A stretch of DNA of 64,000 nucleotides from Apricaphanius iberus (GCA_028564705.1 JAPXFQ010002701.1:62001-126000), one strand, 5' to 3'; positions 1-12,364 are shown, counted from the stretch's first letter. The notes: generated by a model from the sequence alone, not told the origin. Made by a program: numbers and translations.

Positions 1-969
1 GTGTTCAACGTCTTTATGATGATTTGCAGCAGAGATATTTCTGTAGTTGAAGGTGAGTTTATACTGTTCTGGTGGGAGGAGGAGTCCACAGGAGAGCAAG
101 TAGGCCTTCAGTGATTAAGGTTGGCTGATAGGGGACAAATGGGTCAGTGAATGATCTGGTGTCTTCTTCTGTGATGAGTCGGAAGGAGCGATGACAGGTG
201 AGTGATTTACCTCAAGGTGAGGAGGAGCGGCAAGGAGTCTGACCAGGGAGAGCCAACAGGCAGCGTGGAGTGCTACGGAAAGCGGCAAAGACTGAGCAGC
301 AAGAATCTGATGGAGTCATTCAGGAACAAGGATCTACAAAGGGTCAAGTATGGTAAGTAGAAAATCTAAAACGATAATATTTAGCACAGATTGGGCAATC
401 ACTAAGAGGTCTGTTAACACACTAGGAGAGTAGCTGGGTTTTTCAAAACCAAGTATCCTCACCACTTCAGCATGCAACTTAATATTCTCCCCTACTTTGT
501 TAAAGAAAACCAATAAAAAAACTATCCACACCTAACTGCTTAAGTGCATAAGTACATATATATACGTGTTAAATCTGTAGGGGGCACTAGCTCCCCAATC
601 CTACCTTACCAGATTTACTTTCTGCTTTTGAATTCACGCAGAGAACAGTAATTGAGCTCTTAAAAACAAAACAAAATAACAAGCAATCAAAAGTGCTTTG
701 ACAGTTGATACTACCAACATAGCTCTGAGGGATCCATGTTGTTTGAGTGATTGCGTTCAGGCAGCAGGGCAGTTAGATTACATGCAAAGTCTAGGGAACC
801 TAAGCATCAAGTGGGCGTCAAGCTGCCACATAGAAAGTCACACATGGGGAATCAGTGCGTCAACGCAGCTGCTGCTCGGACGCATTGATGGACCATCCGA
901 GCAGGTTGGTCAAAAAGGTTATTATTTTGCAGATGTTTATAACGTCTATATGTTGCAAATCTTTTCTTT
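1..969. other. Unassigned sequence
   Basis: No gene or repeat recognised. About 60-350 is purine-rich (many gag/gga words) and has several GT-rich positions that could mimic splice donors, but no supporting reading frame. 540-700 is AT-rich. A 112-codon frame at 698-1036 has no recognisable motif and overlaps a miniature-element end. Confidence 0.5.
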
Positions 970-1085
970 GGTCAAACTATTTTTTAAAAAAAAAAGTGTT
1001 TTTGATATTTTCGTGTGGATGACAGGCAAATCGTAGAAAAAATAATTATCTTTGATTTGTGGAATACCCGGCTAAGTGTGGACAA
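970..1085. mobile_element. Possible DNA miniature-element end
   Basis: The stretch carries a poly-A/T block followed by a cggctaagtgtggacaagg-type end. This resembles the terminal 'gtgtggac' motif of common fish non-autonomous DNA transposons. A similar gtgtggacaagg string recurs at 21312-21323. No partner inverted repeat was located, so the call is weak. Confidence 0.25.
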
Positions 1086-3122
1086 GGCCTGAACCTTCTC
1101 CTGAATCAGTGTTGATGGGAGCTGAAAACGATCATGCATACCAACACGATCAGCACTCCACTACTGAAAGCTAAGACATGCGGGATACTGGCTGTTAATG
1201 ACTGAAATTGGCTATTTATGGAGCATGCAATGAATTGAAATGGGGAAAAAAAACTATATTCATGGTCTCATTTGGCCATTTTCCACTACCACTTACTCGG
1301 CCTTGCTCAACTTGACCCAGTTTGGTTTCAAGGCTTTTCCTCTCGCAGAAATCAGCCTGTGCCGGTCACCTTTTTACAACCAACTTTGCTACAGTTCCAA
1401 GATGCCCAAGCAGGGCCGAACCGTCAGAGGGCTGTCGGTCAGTGATTGGCTAGACGTTGAAGTCATCAGTTGTTATACGGACTCAAATGACAAAAACCGG
1501 ACCAGTAGGAGTAATAAGAACTTTTCAATGAGGTGTCAGAGCTGAGGGCTTCTGATGGCTAACAGCACATCGAAGCAATGCTGAGATTGTCTGAAAAAAG
1601 ATAAAGTATAATTACCACTTTATAAAGGACCACAACCATCAAGTGGCTCAAGGAGAAAAACTTGGAAGTATAGAGCAAGTGGACGCCATTTACAGCAACT
1701 GACTGGAGAGCAATGGGGGAGAAAGAGGCCTTGCACTACTACTGCTGGGCTTTATTTGGCAAGAATATGGTGATGTGTATTACAGTATGGGGGGGTGGGT
1801 GTTGACGATAGGATATATTGCAATACCATGAGTAAGACTATATATTGGGATTTTTAAAACTGAAGTTACCTGTAGAAAAACTGTCACAGCATTGTGAACA
1901 TTAGAATCGGTTTTATACTTAACACATCCAATTTTATTACTAGATCTAGCAGACCCACTGGAACGAAGACAATGAAAACAGCCACTATGTCATAGTTTTA
2001 ATTTTGTTACAAAATGTATTATCATTAATGTTACCTTTTAAATAAAAAAAAAATTAGATAGAAATGAAAACTGATATATTGCTTTTGAATATAAAAATGT
2101 TGTGATTGAAAATAAAATAGTGTATCAACATTTTCTTACATTCCTATCAGATAAAAATTTTGCCCAGGCTGCTATAAAGTAAAGATTGCTTGGAGTGGCA
2201 AAATAGAGAATTGAGTAAATATGAAAGCTGATGAAAACCTACATGTATTTCTATTTTTAGATTATATAGCATGCAATCACAGTTTGTGGATCCCTGGGAC
2301 AAGTCGTAGAAGAAATTTGTATAGATTAATAGGCAGAAAAATATGCAAAGTGCTATGGCATGTTAAAGTTTAACTAAATGTTTTCAAATCTAAAGCAGAT
2401 GTTCAAGCTACTTTTCTGTGATGACAGAACATATGTCAACCATACCAACTCAAATATATTTACATGTTAACGGCCCCCGTTACATTGAGGTCCGGTCTTG
2501 TTTGGGAATGCAGCCTAAACTCCATCTAAGGTTAAATACAAGCATGGTTGTTGTTTCACATTACACACTTTCCTGTCACACAAATCGACACGGATGGCAT
2601 TCTTCCATACCAGAGAACACAGAAAAATTAATAAAAAAAAACAAAAAACCACCAATAAATGAGACCTTTAAAGAAGAAACAAAATTCAACCACTGAAAAG
2701 CTGGTTGAATGCCCACACCTGCTGCAACATTACAGAACTGTCATCTGAAACACACAGAATACAGATTACTAAACCTTAATTCATCTTTACCTAGTTTTAT
2801 GCTGGGTGTTAGCCTATTTATAGCTCACTACAGCAGGCTAGCATTAGCATTTGCTTACCTTCACAAGTGGTCTAGCTTGTATCCTGTTCCATGTCATACT
2901 GCTTTGTGGCGTCCCTCACTCGGTGATCGAAGGCGTTTTGCCTTGCCGCCCGCAGTCTTTTCCAAGTCTCTTGTTTTTGGAGTCTGACAAAACCTGCAGT
3001 CTAAGCTGAATGTTTAACATACCTACAGTGCCCCTTTATTGTTGTTTTGTTGAATACATTGAATAGGTGCATATTCTGGGGCCACCCACGATATGACTGG
3101 CCCATCCACTTAAGATGGTCTG
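1086..3122. other. Unassigned sequence with one weak repeat-like block
   Basis: 1270-1545 begins with a ttttccactaccact motif like that of fish miniature elements whose ends read 'tttccact', but the copy is too decayed to prove. The rest is unassigned: 1860-2400 is AT-rich, and 2400-3122 has short open frames without family motifs. No gene is supported. Confidence 0.4.
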
Positions 3123-3394
3123 GTATTGTTTTGATTCTGCTTTATAATTGAATATTACTTCTCTTTGGTCAATCTGTAAAATCTCAGTAAAACACATTGA
3201 ATCTTATGGTAACATGAGAAAAAACGTGTAAGTGCAAATGGTACGAATCCCTTTGCAATGCACTGCAGCTAATGCTGATAAGCCCCTCGGTCTGATTGTA
3301 AAAATGCCTAAAGATGTACTTACTTTTGTCACAGAATTGTAAGCAGTAACCTTATTGGGAATTATTAGGAAGAATGTATTGTAAAAAAAATACA
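3123..3394 (+). repeat. 272-bp block duplicated at 14783-15056
   Basis: This block is almost identical to 14783-15056; I count three substitutions plus a difference in the length of the final A-run. Its first ~145 bases look like the 3' end of a Tc1-like transposon (aaatctcagtaaaacacatt, then a degenerate terminal repeat ending gcaatgcactg). The remaining ~125 bases are not part of the usual Tc1 end but are shared too. The block ends exactly where the truncated 5' LTR begins. Confidence 0.85.
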
Positions 3395-3682
3395 ACGGAC
3401 CAGTGGTTGTCAAGACACTTTTTAAAAACGTTCTGATTGGAGCAGATTCCGAGGGAGAAGAGACGCCCAGATGATGGGAAGTTTTGGTGTCTATAAAAGT
3501 TATGATATGAAAACCATTCGTTGTCAGATGTCTTTATCTGGCCCAGAGAAAATGGGCATGTTTCTCTGTAAAACTGCATATCTGTTAATCTGTTTAAAAT
3601 AAAACTGAGAACTGGGAATTGGCTCATTGTCTCTGCTTGAACATGCACTGAATTATCTTTTTTATAAAAATTTAATTCTACA
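3395..3682 (+). repeat. 5' LTR, lacking its first ~343 bases
   Basis: Matches the last 288 bases of the complete 3' LTR with about five substitutions and two small indels. It keeps a TATA box (TATAAAA, 3492-3498), a polyadenylation signal (AATAAA, 3598-3603) and the terminal ctaca. The U3 start (TGTTGT and ~343 bases) is absent and is replaced by the duplicated 3123-3394 block. The core promoter therefore remains but most upstream U3 control sequence does not. Confidence 0.85.
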
Positions 3683-3684
3683 AA

Positions 3685-3702
3685 TGGTGACCCCGAACGT
3701 GT
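3685..3702 (+). promoter_or_regulatory. Primer binding site, tRNA-Trp type
   Basis: Two bases after the LTR end lies TGGTGACCCCGAACGTG. Apart from one extra A it fits the tRNA-Trp primer binding site used by avian alpharetroviruses. It is the expected start of minus-strand DNA synthesis. The extra base may be a later mutation. Confidence 0.75.
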
Positions 3703-6700
3703 GCAGAGTTTGGACCAAGATCCAGTTATTTTTTAAATTAATTAATGGACACGTATTTGCTCTATTGACAATTTGTGCAGAGTTGCGTAGTTTTTAATTC
3801 TGTTGATTGGTTAATCTAACATTGGGTAAATGTTGTCCTGCAAGTTAAATATGTTTTTTTGTTTTAAGCAGATTAACTGTTGCGGGCCCCGTAGTTGAAG
3901 CTGCTGTTTTTGTCTGTCTCTCTGTTCTGCGCATGATTGCGACCTTCTTTGCGCTCCGCAGAGAAACACCGGTGCCTGCTGGGAGATGGAGTTTGTTACT
4001 CTGCAGGACAATGGAGCAGATGGACTGGATGGAGCGGTCCCTTCAACGACTCAAAATCGGGGCCGACCAAAGTGCGGATCGGGGCTTGAGAATTGGCATC
4101 TCAACTTCGACAGGACGCTTTCGGAGATTCTTCAAGGCTGGCAAACGAAAAAAGATTGCGGTAGAGCCGGGGAGCCCTCTGTTAATCTGTACGGATTACC
4201 TTGAACGGCCGGCGTATCTCCAAACACACGATTGAGCCACGTGAATTGGATTGAGTTTAATGGTCCGGCTTTTGGTGTGTCCGATTGAGGTTAGTGTTAA
4301 AATATTGTAAAAGTACTGTATTTGATGTTTTGAGGTGACGAGCTGGTGTGTGATGCGCATGTGCGTATGTGTGTGTGTGAGATGGTTTATTACGCAGGCG
4401 CTTTGCGAGATGTGCTGGAGATGTTGCGTTTGTGTTAAAATGTTATAGTATAAATAATGAACTCGAGTATAATAAAATCATTAAAATAGATAAATAAATA
4501 TATAACTAAATATGATGGATAACTGAAATTAAAAAATCTATAAGAATAAGCTGTGAACATTTACAACAGGCCATCAGAGCGGACGCCCAAGCTAGGTGGT
4601 GAGATGGCGGAGCGAATTCTACGTGATTTTCTGCTTAATAGCACGGCTAACATACAACAGCTTTGACTATATGTTTTGATAAATAAATTACTGGTAATAG
4701 GCGGTTTTCTGCCATCTGTTCGAGTCTTTTGAGTGGTTTTCTGGAGGCCGGCGCCGGGAAATTTCTCAAAGCAGACTACGAAAATTGTAACAGACTGGTG
4801 TAAACCTCCGCGATAAAATAATGTAATAAGGTCTAAAAGTCACCGCTTATAATGTTGTGTTTTTTGTTAATGGTTTTGGGCTGTAACGGACGTTGTAGAT
4901 TCGGTGTTTTCTGTGCGGGACGGCTGTTTGGGAACATGTGTTTCAGTCCGTGTTGGACGAACAGGAGATTGTTTTGTTTGTGCCGAATTAAAGTTTGGTA
5001 AAGTGCTATAAATTGTGCGGATTAAGACCTGGCATTGCGGTATGTAATTTTCTAAAGTGTGTGTTGCGATGTTCTTGAGTGTTTTCGCCGTACGTTTTGT
5101 ACTGTTTAAGGTTTCGTTGGACAAAGAGGGTTTACGGTAGCACGTTGCTGTAGGCTGCTGTGCTATGCTAGCGTTTTTGTTTTTGTGTGTCAATGTGTTT
5201 TGTGGTTAAAAATAACTGCATGTTATGTGTGTTGTAAGCTAGAAGTTGATTTTGGATAGAAAGTGATTACAGACTCCTGCAGACGATTGCCTTGTTAAGA
5301 CTTAAACGAATTTGGATTTTGTTAAATTTTTCTGGTTAATTAGGATGTAATATTTTATGACATGACTGGACGTTTGTTAGAAAACGGCCTCGGATAACTG
5401 CTCAGATAAATTTTGTTTGCTACTCATTTGGACTCCCTTCGGCAATGTTTTAGCACATTTTCTACGAAGGGCAATTTAAGGTGTTTCACATTTAACTGAA
5501 CTGTTATAATACGGAGATTAAAGATTAAGAAGTACATGCTGAATTTAGTTAACTGGTTTTGCCAGAGAAGGCTCAATTTATCACATGAGGAGAGCATGTA
5601 CATTTATTGGGATAATGATGCATGTTACAATTTAACGCGAATGACTAAGAACAGTTACTCATGAGTCGATTCTGACTTGGTGAAGTTTTAATTTTTGATT
5701 TCATCTTTAAAATTAAAAAGAGGGGAGTGTATAGTAAAAATAAAAGTTGCATTTTTTGAATCTTTAATTAGGTGGATCTTTTGCTTTTTGATTGATCTAA
5801 GCAGGATTTGATTAAGTTGGCCTAAATAAAGATAAAGCTATGAGCAGTAATTATAAGAATAGAACGAAAAGCAAACGGTGTTAATTGGAAAGCAACAAAC
5901 TGGTTTAAATTATTTTAATAAGCACCGTGTTGAATGGTACAGAGAATGAGTAAAACTTCTCAGAACTGCATATATTCTTATCTGAGACCACGAACAGTTT
6001 ATGAATTCTTTCTGTGATTTAAATAAGTATCAAATATGCTAAAATTATGTTTGGCCTATTTCTGATGGCTCTATAGACTTTAGAAATATAGCTTAGTCTC
6101 TGAATGAATGACCTAAAGGAGACTGGTGTTAAATTATTTACACAATTGAACATTCTTAAGGATTTTGTGGACACTAAATGCTTATTGGATTTATCAAATT
6201 TCAACTGGGGTTCAAGGAGTAACCCAGTATATTTCAATTCCGTTACAAATTGAATGTTTTTACCATGCAAAACAATACTTATCATAGTGATATTTTCTAA
6301 ACTAGTGGGATTTGAATGTTTGAGTTTGAAAAAAAAAAAGGAAAACATTAAAACACAGAGTCATCTTCAAGGCATCAGTTTGTTTTTAAACAGGCTGGGG
6401 ATAAATTTGGAATTGGTCTAAGGATTGAAAGTAACAACTAAATTCTTTGGTAGATTTGTTGAAGAACAAGTAATGAATATCAGCGGTGATCGAAATGATG
6501 GTTTAATTTAGAAGTAAGAAGTAAATTCTAATTCATTTATTCTGATCGTGGACAAGCAAAATGTTATTGGAGCTACATTGAAATAATTTTTTACCATACA
6601 TTTGAATGCACATTTTGTTTTGAACAAATAAGAATTGGTTTTAGTTTTAAAGTTTAAGATTAATCTTTCAGATGTTATTCATTAATTGTTAGCTAGTCTA

Positions 6701-9700
6701 CTTGATGCTGAGAGTAAATTTACATGTCCTAAAACATTTTAGAACAGTTCTGATCATAGAATAATGGCATAATATACCATTTGATTAGTGCAGACTCTGT
6801 AACTGACAATTTATTTAGATTGTTTTGATTTTATTTTCTGTATTTTTTATTTTTTTCTCTTTCTCTCTCAACCTTTATATATTTCTTTCAACTTGGATTC
6901 TGACCCAGATTTCTGAACTGCGGTCTGCTTATTAATGAGAACTTTGGAAAATGTTAATTTGAGAAGCTGGATTAAAGAAAACATGATTCAGTGGTAATTT
7001 CTTTGACATTTGTTTAGAAGCTTCAATTAAATGTCTGTTTGTACTTTGAGACATAGAAGGAGATAATTGGGATACAGTAAAAATGCTGGTTTTTGGTTTT
7101 TATTTTAATGCTACTAGTTTTTGTTTAGAGAAATCTTATCTCTTGAACCTCCTTTATTGAATTTTTTTGTTTTACTGCTCAGGGGAATTAGACTACTATG
7201 TATCCTACAAAAATTTAAGAGGAGTTTTAGTTGCACAAATCAGTTTGACTATGTTTGATTCACTTCACAGAATCTGACAGATGTTCTTGAAGTATGAACT
7301 GTTTCGTTATTTACAACCAGAATATCTTGCCCAGTTGGCTTTTTGGGTTTGTTTAAAGAGGAATCATATAAGCAAAAGTTACTTTGAATTTAGATTAGAC
7401 TTTTAGAAAAAAAAACAAGTACTTTAGGTTTGGCAATTTCTAACAATAAGCAACCACCTGGTTACTTTCACATCAATTTGATCAGGGAATGAGACGTGCC
7501 TGTTTTGCACTACGGTCTTAAAGTCCCACAGAAATATTTATAGGGAAGCTGTTTTGTCAGTGATTTAAATCTTGGATTTTTCTTTAGAAATATGGATAGA
7601 ATTTGAAGTATAGCAAACTGAAGACTATTTTTGTAAACTATGTTGTGTTTATCAGTCAGTACTATTCTCTGATTTTGTTTTAAACATTTGATATTTTTTA
7701 ATTTTGATATTTTTTCTGTCTGAGCCAGCTTGATAGCGATCCAGTGTACTGATGTGACAAATGATGCTATATTACTTTGGATAAATTTGAACAGAGGGGG
7801 AGTTGGAGACTGGATTGTTATTGGTAATTGCTCAGATGGGAGGAGCTTCACAGGTAACCTTGACAACACCAACAACAGTTATAATTGGAGGGGAACCTAG
7901 TTGGACATCTTTATCTCACTGTAAGTAGCATACTTATATTAGCAGAAATTATTAATCGATTAAAGGGACAGAGTCTGGGAAAAGTGGTGTGAAGTCTGAA
8001 TTTCAAAGGGGTTTAGTTCAATATGAGCTATCCGTCTCAACCTCAGTGAAGCGAAACCAGGAGAGCCACTTTTCCATAGAGACTGTTTACAAGAGGGACA
8101 GAAAAAAGGGGATAGAACCTTTGCAGATGGTTATTGCCTTTATTTTTGTTATTGCAATGTTTTAGTGGTGCTTTAGCAATATCTAACAGAAAAATCCAGC
8201 CTTTTTTTTAAATTTTATTTTATTTATCTATTTACTTTGTGAACAGACCACTAAACTTTGAAGAAAAGAATTAGTGAATGGTATCGATGCAGTTTATATC
8301 TGAGGAATAGACATTATGTTATGAATTGTTATGTTTGCTCTCAGACACCATTTTGTAGGACATCAACATAGAGCCTACTGATCTTACTGATTAATTTTCA
8401 GATATTTTACTCACCTCAAGGATTTGGGAGACTGTTGAGACTGAAATGTATTGCCCAGGAAGGAAGTTATGGGGGTGATGAAAGAATATGCAGAGTGGGT
8501 AAGACTGACTGATAGAGGTTAACCTGCATTTTTCTATAATTTTGATTGTATTTGTGATCAGACCATAGATCTACTTGTTTGGACATGTTTAGTAAAACTA
8601 AATAAGATTATATTGATTTGCCAAATTAGGGCATGGGACATGTATGGCTGTTTGTCCACTGTTGACGCACTCCAATGGCTGCAGGAAACTCGGTGCTTTG
8701 TGTTGAGGCTGGATGGAACGTCGGGTCTGCTTATCTGTGGAATGTCTAGTCATAACTGCCTTTCAATAATAATGCAGGAGACAATTTGCTGGGATTAACA
8801 AACGTTCTTGGCTTCATCCACAGCAAGCACCTGAGGAAGTGGGGAGAGGCACAAAGCTCCTGCCACATTAGGAGCAGGCCTGTCTCGAGTGCTGGATGGG
8901 AAAACATGGTTCTGTTCCCGTGCTCAGGTTTGGTGAATTTGAAGATAATTGGATACTTTAAATTTATAGGTTTAGTTTTGTTAATTTATACTTGGAAAAT
9001 TTACAGGGTCTGACAGCTAAAGTGGGAAAAACTCAGGCTAACTAGGTTAGTTTTTGCGTACTTTATGGGACACATGTTATGGGTTTTTTAAGCTGTAAGG
9101 AAGAATTCAGAAACAATGTGTAAATGTTAAATTAATCATTTGATTCCATACCAGGTTTTCTTAATGGCATCAGATCGCATCTTCCTGCACCTGAATGAAT
9201 TGGCTGTGTTTGGGAAATGGTCAATTACGGGAGTAATTTACCATTAAAGAGGGATTATTATTGTAATCATCTGATTATGATTTCATTTGGAAAAGACAGT
9301 TCCTTTATAGACATTTACTGAATGCAGCTCCCAGCAGCCTTGGACGGAATGCCAGCGGTGCGGAAGAGAAGATATGAACTTTTAAAAGAACAAAAATGTT
9401 ACTTCTAAATATTTTTTTGTTTCACAGGGTTCTTCCCACTTTAAGTTTGATTTATTTCAGAATATAACATAGTAATAATGTCTATGTTCATGGGTTTTCT
9501 AAGCTTCTTCCACAGTATTAACATGTGTCAAGTCAGATTTAATTATCTCTTCACATTTAAGACATTCTTATACCTACTATTACATTTTTGGGTTTTGAAT
9601 TTAGTAGTTTTGGGAATTGTTAAAATAAATTTTTTGTATAATGCCAAAAGAGGGTGAATTTATAATTAACAGATTTACATTTTTTGAGTAATGGGAGTTA

Positions 9701-9918
9701 AGGTTAAAAAGGTATTTTAACAGGTTGTGTTTTGAATTTTAATCTGGAAGTCTTGTTGTGGTATCATATGAAAGACTTCATGTTTTAAACTGATAAAATT
9801 TCTTGGGTTTGACATTTTTTTGCATTCTCAAATGCTTTACAGGTTTTAGATCTTAAGTTTTAAACACTAACCCTGAAGGAGAGTACAGAGGAGTGATCAA
9901 TCTATTTGAAAATAGATT
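3703..9918 (+). other. Interior of the LTR element, no coding capacity seen
   Basis: Between the primer binding site and the purine tract I see no retroviral protein motif. 3880-4260 is GC- and CpG-richer and holds two overlapping short frames (3933-4235, rich in Arg and Lys at its end; 3986-4204), which might be leader peptides or chance. From about 4300 onward the plus strand is T- and G-rich and C-poor: counts are A17 T26 G11 C6 in 5281-5340 and A20 T27 G10 C3 in 6601-6660. 8610-9010 is again GC-richer, with short unassigned frames. Minus-strand frames at 6019-6348 and 7510-7875 run against the element and lack motifs. Confidence 0.6.
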
Positions 9919-9930
9919 GAAAGAGGGATT
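9919..9930 (+). promoter_or_regulatory. Polypurine tract
   Basis: The string gaaagagggatt immediately precedes the TGTTGT start of the 3' LTR. This is the expected place and composition for the plus-strand primer of an LTR retroelement. It is short and ends in two T residues, which is acceptable but not ideal. Confidence 0.6.
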
Positions 9931-10561
9931 TGTTGTATTCTACTTTTTTGGGGCTATTTTATATACAGTCTCGTAGTACATATGTTTTATATCTTTAGTA
10001 AGCATTCAGAAGGTAAAAGTCTGTTTTATATTATGCATGGTTGTAAAACATATTCTTTGTCAGTATTTTAACTGGGGTAAGCTTTTAAGCAATAAAACTC
10101 TTGGGTAATTTACTGCATGTTGTAAAAACAGGATGTCTGTAGATTAGGAGCCAAGGCCATAAGACCAGGATGTGTAGATTAGGAAGCCAGATGTAGGGAG
10201 GACGGACCATAAAACCATAAAACTCAGAATGAACTTTTGACTTGGATCCAGGAGGAGGAATGCATAATTCTGGACGGACCAGTGGTTGTCAAGACACTTT
10301 TTAAAAACGTTCTGATTGGAGCAGATTCCGAGGGAGAAGAGACGCCCAGATGATGGGAAGTTTTGGATGTCTATAAAAGTTATGACATGAAAACCATTCG
10401 TTGTCAGATGTCTTTATCTGGCCCAGAGAAAATGGGCATGTTTCTCTGTAAAACTGCATATCTGTTAATCTGTTTAAAATAAAACTGAGAACTGGAAATT
10501 GGTTCCTTGTCTCTGCTTGAACATGCACTGAATTATCTTTTTACAAAAATTTAATTCTACA
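9931..10561 (+). repeat. 3' LTR, complete, 631 bp
   Basis: Starts TGTTGTATTC and ends TTCTACA, so it has the TG...CA termini. It carries TATAAAA at 10372-10378 and AATAAA at 10478-10483, about 100 bases apart, giving a short R region. The same LTR family occurs as a solo copy on the opposite strand at 50288-50914, which confirms both boundaries. The base after the LTR opens a Tc1-like fragment, so the element probably inserted into that older transposon. Confidence 0.85.
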
Positions 10562-10849
10562 GTAGTCACCAGGAATCATTTTCCAACAGTCTTGAAGGAG
10601 TTCCCAGAGATGACTAGTACTTGTTGGCCCTTCTGCGGAGCAGCTCACCCCAAATAATCTCGATTGGGTTCAAGTCCGATGACTTTGGAGGCCAGGTTAT
10701 TTCACAATTTTTGGAAAAGTACTACATATATCCATATGTGTTCATTCATAGTTTTGATGCCTTCAAAGAGAATCTACAATGTAAATAGTCATGGAAATAA
10801 AGAAAATGCAATGAATGAGAAGGTGTGTCCAAAGTTTTGGTCTGTACTG

Positions 10850-10856
<7 letters not shown>
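10562..10856 (-). mobile_element. Tc1-like transposon fragment, reverse orientation
   Basis: Reads as the 5' part of a Tc1-like element on the minus strand. It includes the ccaacagtcttgaaggagtt and ctcgattgggttcaagtccg words that encode the PDLNPIE-type region, and ends at the right with the terminal repeat gtgtgtccaaagttttggtc just before an AT microsatellite. The middle is deleted and no frame is open. Confidence 0.75.
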
Positions 10857-10894
<38 letters not shown>

Positions 10895-11013
10895 AATTTA
10901 TATATATATATATATATATATATATCCGGTTTGCATATAAAAGGTTAAATTTTTTCTGTACTGTATATATATATATATATATACATCCGGTTTGCATATA
11001 AAAGGTTAAATTG
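10848..11013. repeat. AT microsatellite with a duplicated flank
   Basis: Two (AT)n tracts (about 10848-10925 and 10962-10984) are each followed by the same ~30-base flank starting ccggtttgcatataaaagg. Each tract is preceded by tctgtactgtatatat. The unit of tract plus flank was therefore duplicated in tandem. Confidence 0.85.
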
Positions 11014-12364
11014 TGCCAAAACTTCTCTGCAGTTCTGCAAAACGTTATATTCAGGAACTCATTAGAGTTAACAATCAGACATCCATTTTATATAGTTCTC
11101 TCCATTCTAGTAAGATGAAAGCAAAAACTGCTGAACAAGTAGAAGAAAATACCTGTAGGCTCAGAGTAAAGGATTCTACTGACGTTTGAAATTTTTTAGC
11201 AAGAAGCCAAAGCAGCACATTGAGACACAGGTTAAAGAAATAAGGATCCATAACCTATGCTTCATCTGCATTGGATGAGCTCATATTATGTGTATGCAGA
11301 TTGATTGAGAATCAGTGATCAGAGAGGAAATTAAAATGTCCATGTTGTCTTTTAAGTTGAACATTTTTTGGAACATTAAAATGGGACATTTCTATTGCTG
11401 ACATGATTTATTACCTTGTCATCAAAGCCATACTTGCAAACCAAGATATACAAAAAAATTTGGTGTGAGAATAAGAACTTGAGCAGGAAAGAACATTGCA
11501 AGAAGACAACTCTATACGTTTTCAAAATCAAAAGCACACAGCAGTGTTTCATCTTGGAGTTTCTTGGTGTCTCTAATATTTCATATGAGCTGGCAGATTT
11601 CAGCCAACAAAAACAACCAGATAATCAATTTTTTTACATTTTTTATGAACACAGTGTTACTCACTTTGATCATCCCTCTTTTAATATGCTCTCCCTCTGT
11701 TAAAACAATGCTTTCTCTAAAATGAAGGCAGGTTTCAGATGCGGTAATGAAGGCAGGTTTCAGATGTGGTTTACTGTAGTAAATATTGCCTGCTCTGCAA
11801 CCACACTTCCATCTATTTAGCTATTGTCTATACTTGCATATTTTGTATTATTTTACTTCAACAATTGTCTCTTTTATGTCCAGATCCTTGTCCTTTGTTT
11901 TAATTCATAGTGAAGAATGATATATTCATTAGTCACAGCCACATCAGCTACACAAGACAAACAGGTTTAACCTTGACATTATTGAACACATTCTCTGAAT
12001 ACCACCTGTTTTGAAAGCTACTGCTTTCAAACTCCATTTCTGATTTGTCTGCTGATCAGCAGGTAACCTGAACCCGTCTCTGGCTTTTAGCACGAGATTA
12101 CAGAAGAGCATAATGGACTGAAGTTGGACAAACAAGCCTTGAGTGACGCCACGTAAAGCTGTTCTGCTGCAATCTGTAGTTTTAGTGGTGCAAACACCTG
12201 GGGGCCTGGTAAAATTGGGTGGAAATGTTCAGGGCCTTGAAAGTATTCAGAGAGACATCTAAGATATATATTTTTTTCTAATTTCTGTCTGAAGGCTGAA
12301 CCATACAGTATTTTTCAGTTGGAGAAACACAATGCCTCACAAAACATTTGATTTCCCTTTTACT
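11014..12364. other. Unassigned sequence with a 25-bp tandem duplication
   Basis: No gene recognised. 11721-11745 and 11746-11770 are two copies of a 25-base unit starting aatgaaggcaggtttcagat, with one difference. Frames at 11416-11703 (+) and 11944-12135 (-) have no recognisable motifs. Confidence 0.5.

Larger units (their letters stand above)
3395..10561 (+). mobile_element. LTR retroelement, 5'-truncated, apparently non-coding
   Basis: Two direct repeats (3395-3682 and 10274-10561) are about 98% identical and bracket a 6.2 kb interior. A primer binding site follows the first repeat and a purine tract precedes the second, so this is an LTR retroelement read left to right. The interior shows no reading frame above about 120 codons and no gag, protease, reverse transcriptase or integrase motif that I can recognise. 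It may be a large non-autonomous derivative mobilised in trans, or a member whose genes were replaced. The close similarity of the repeats argues for a fairly recent insertion. The missing 5' part of the first LTR prevents identification of a target-site duplication for the whole element. Confidence 0.8.

Noticed and set aside
698..1036. 112-codon frame with Cys residues near the start
   Set aside because: No family motif, poly-Lys/Phe from an A/T run near its end, and overlap with a miniature-element end.
8613..9013. Possible envelope-like frames inside the LTR element
   Set aside because: Hydrophobic stretch near the end of 8786-9013 is weak; no signal peptide, cleavage site or disulphide motif to support an envelope protein.
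10664..10997. Frames with repeated Tyr-Ile residues on both strands
   Set aside because: They are translations of the AT microsatellite and carry no gene signal; the same applies to 45831-46016 and 50927-51145.
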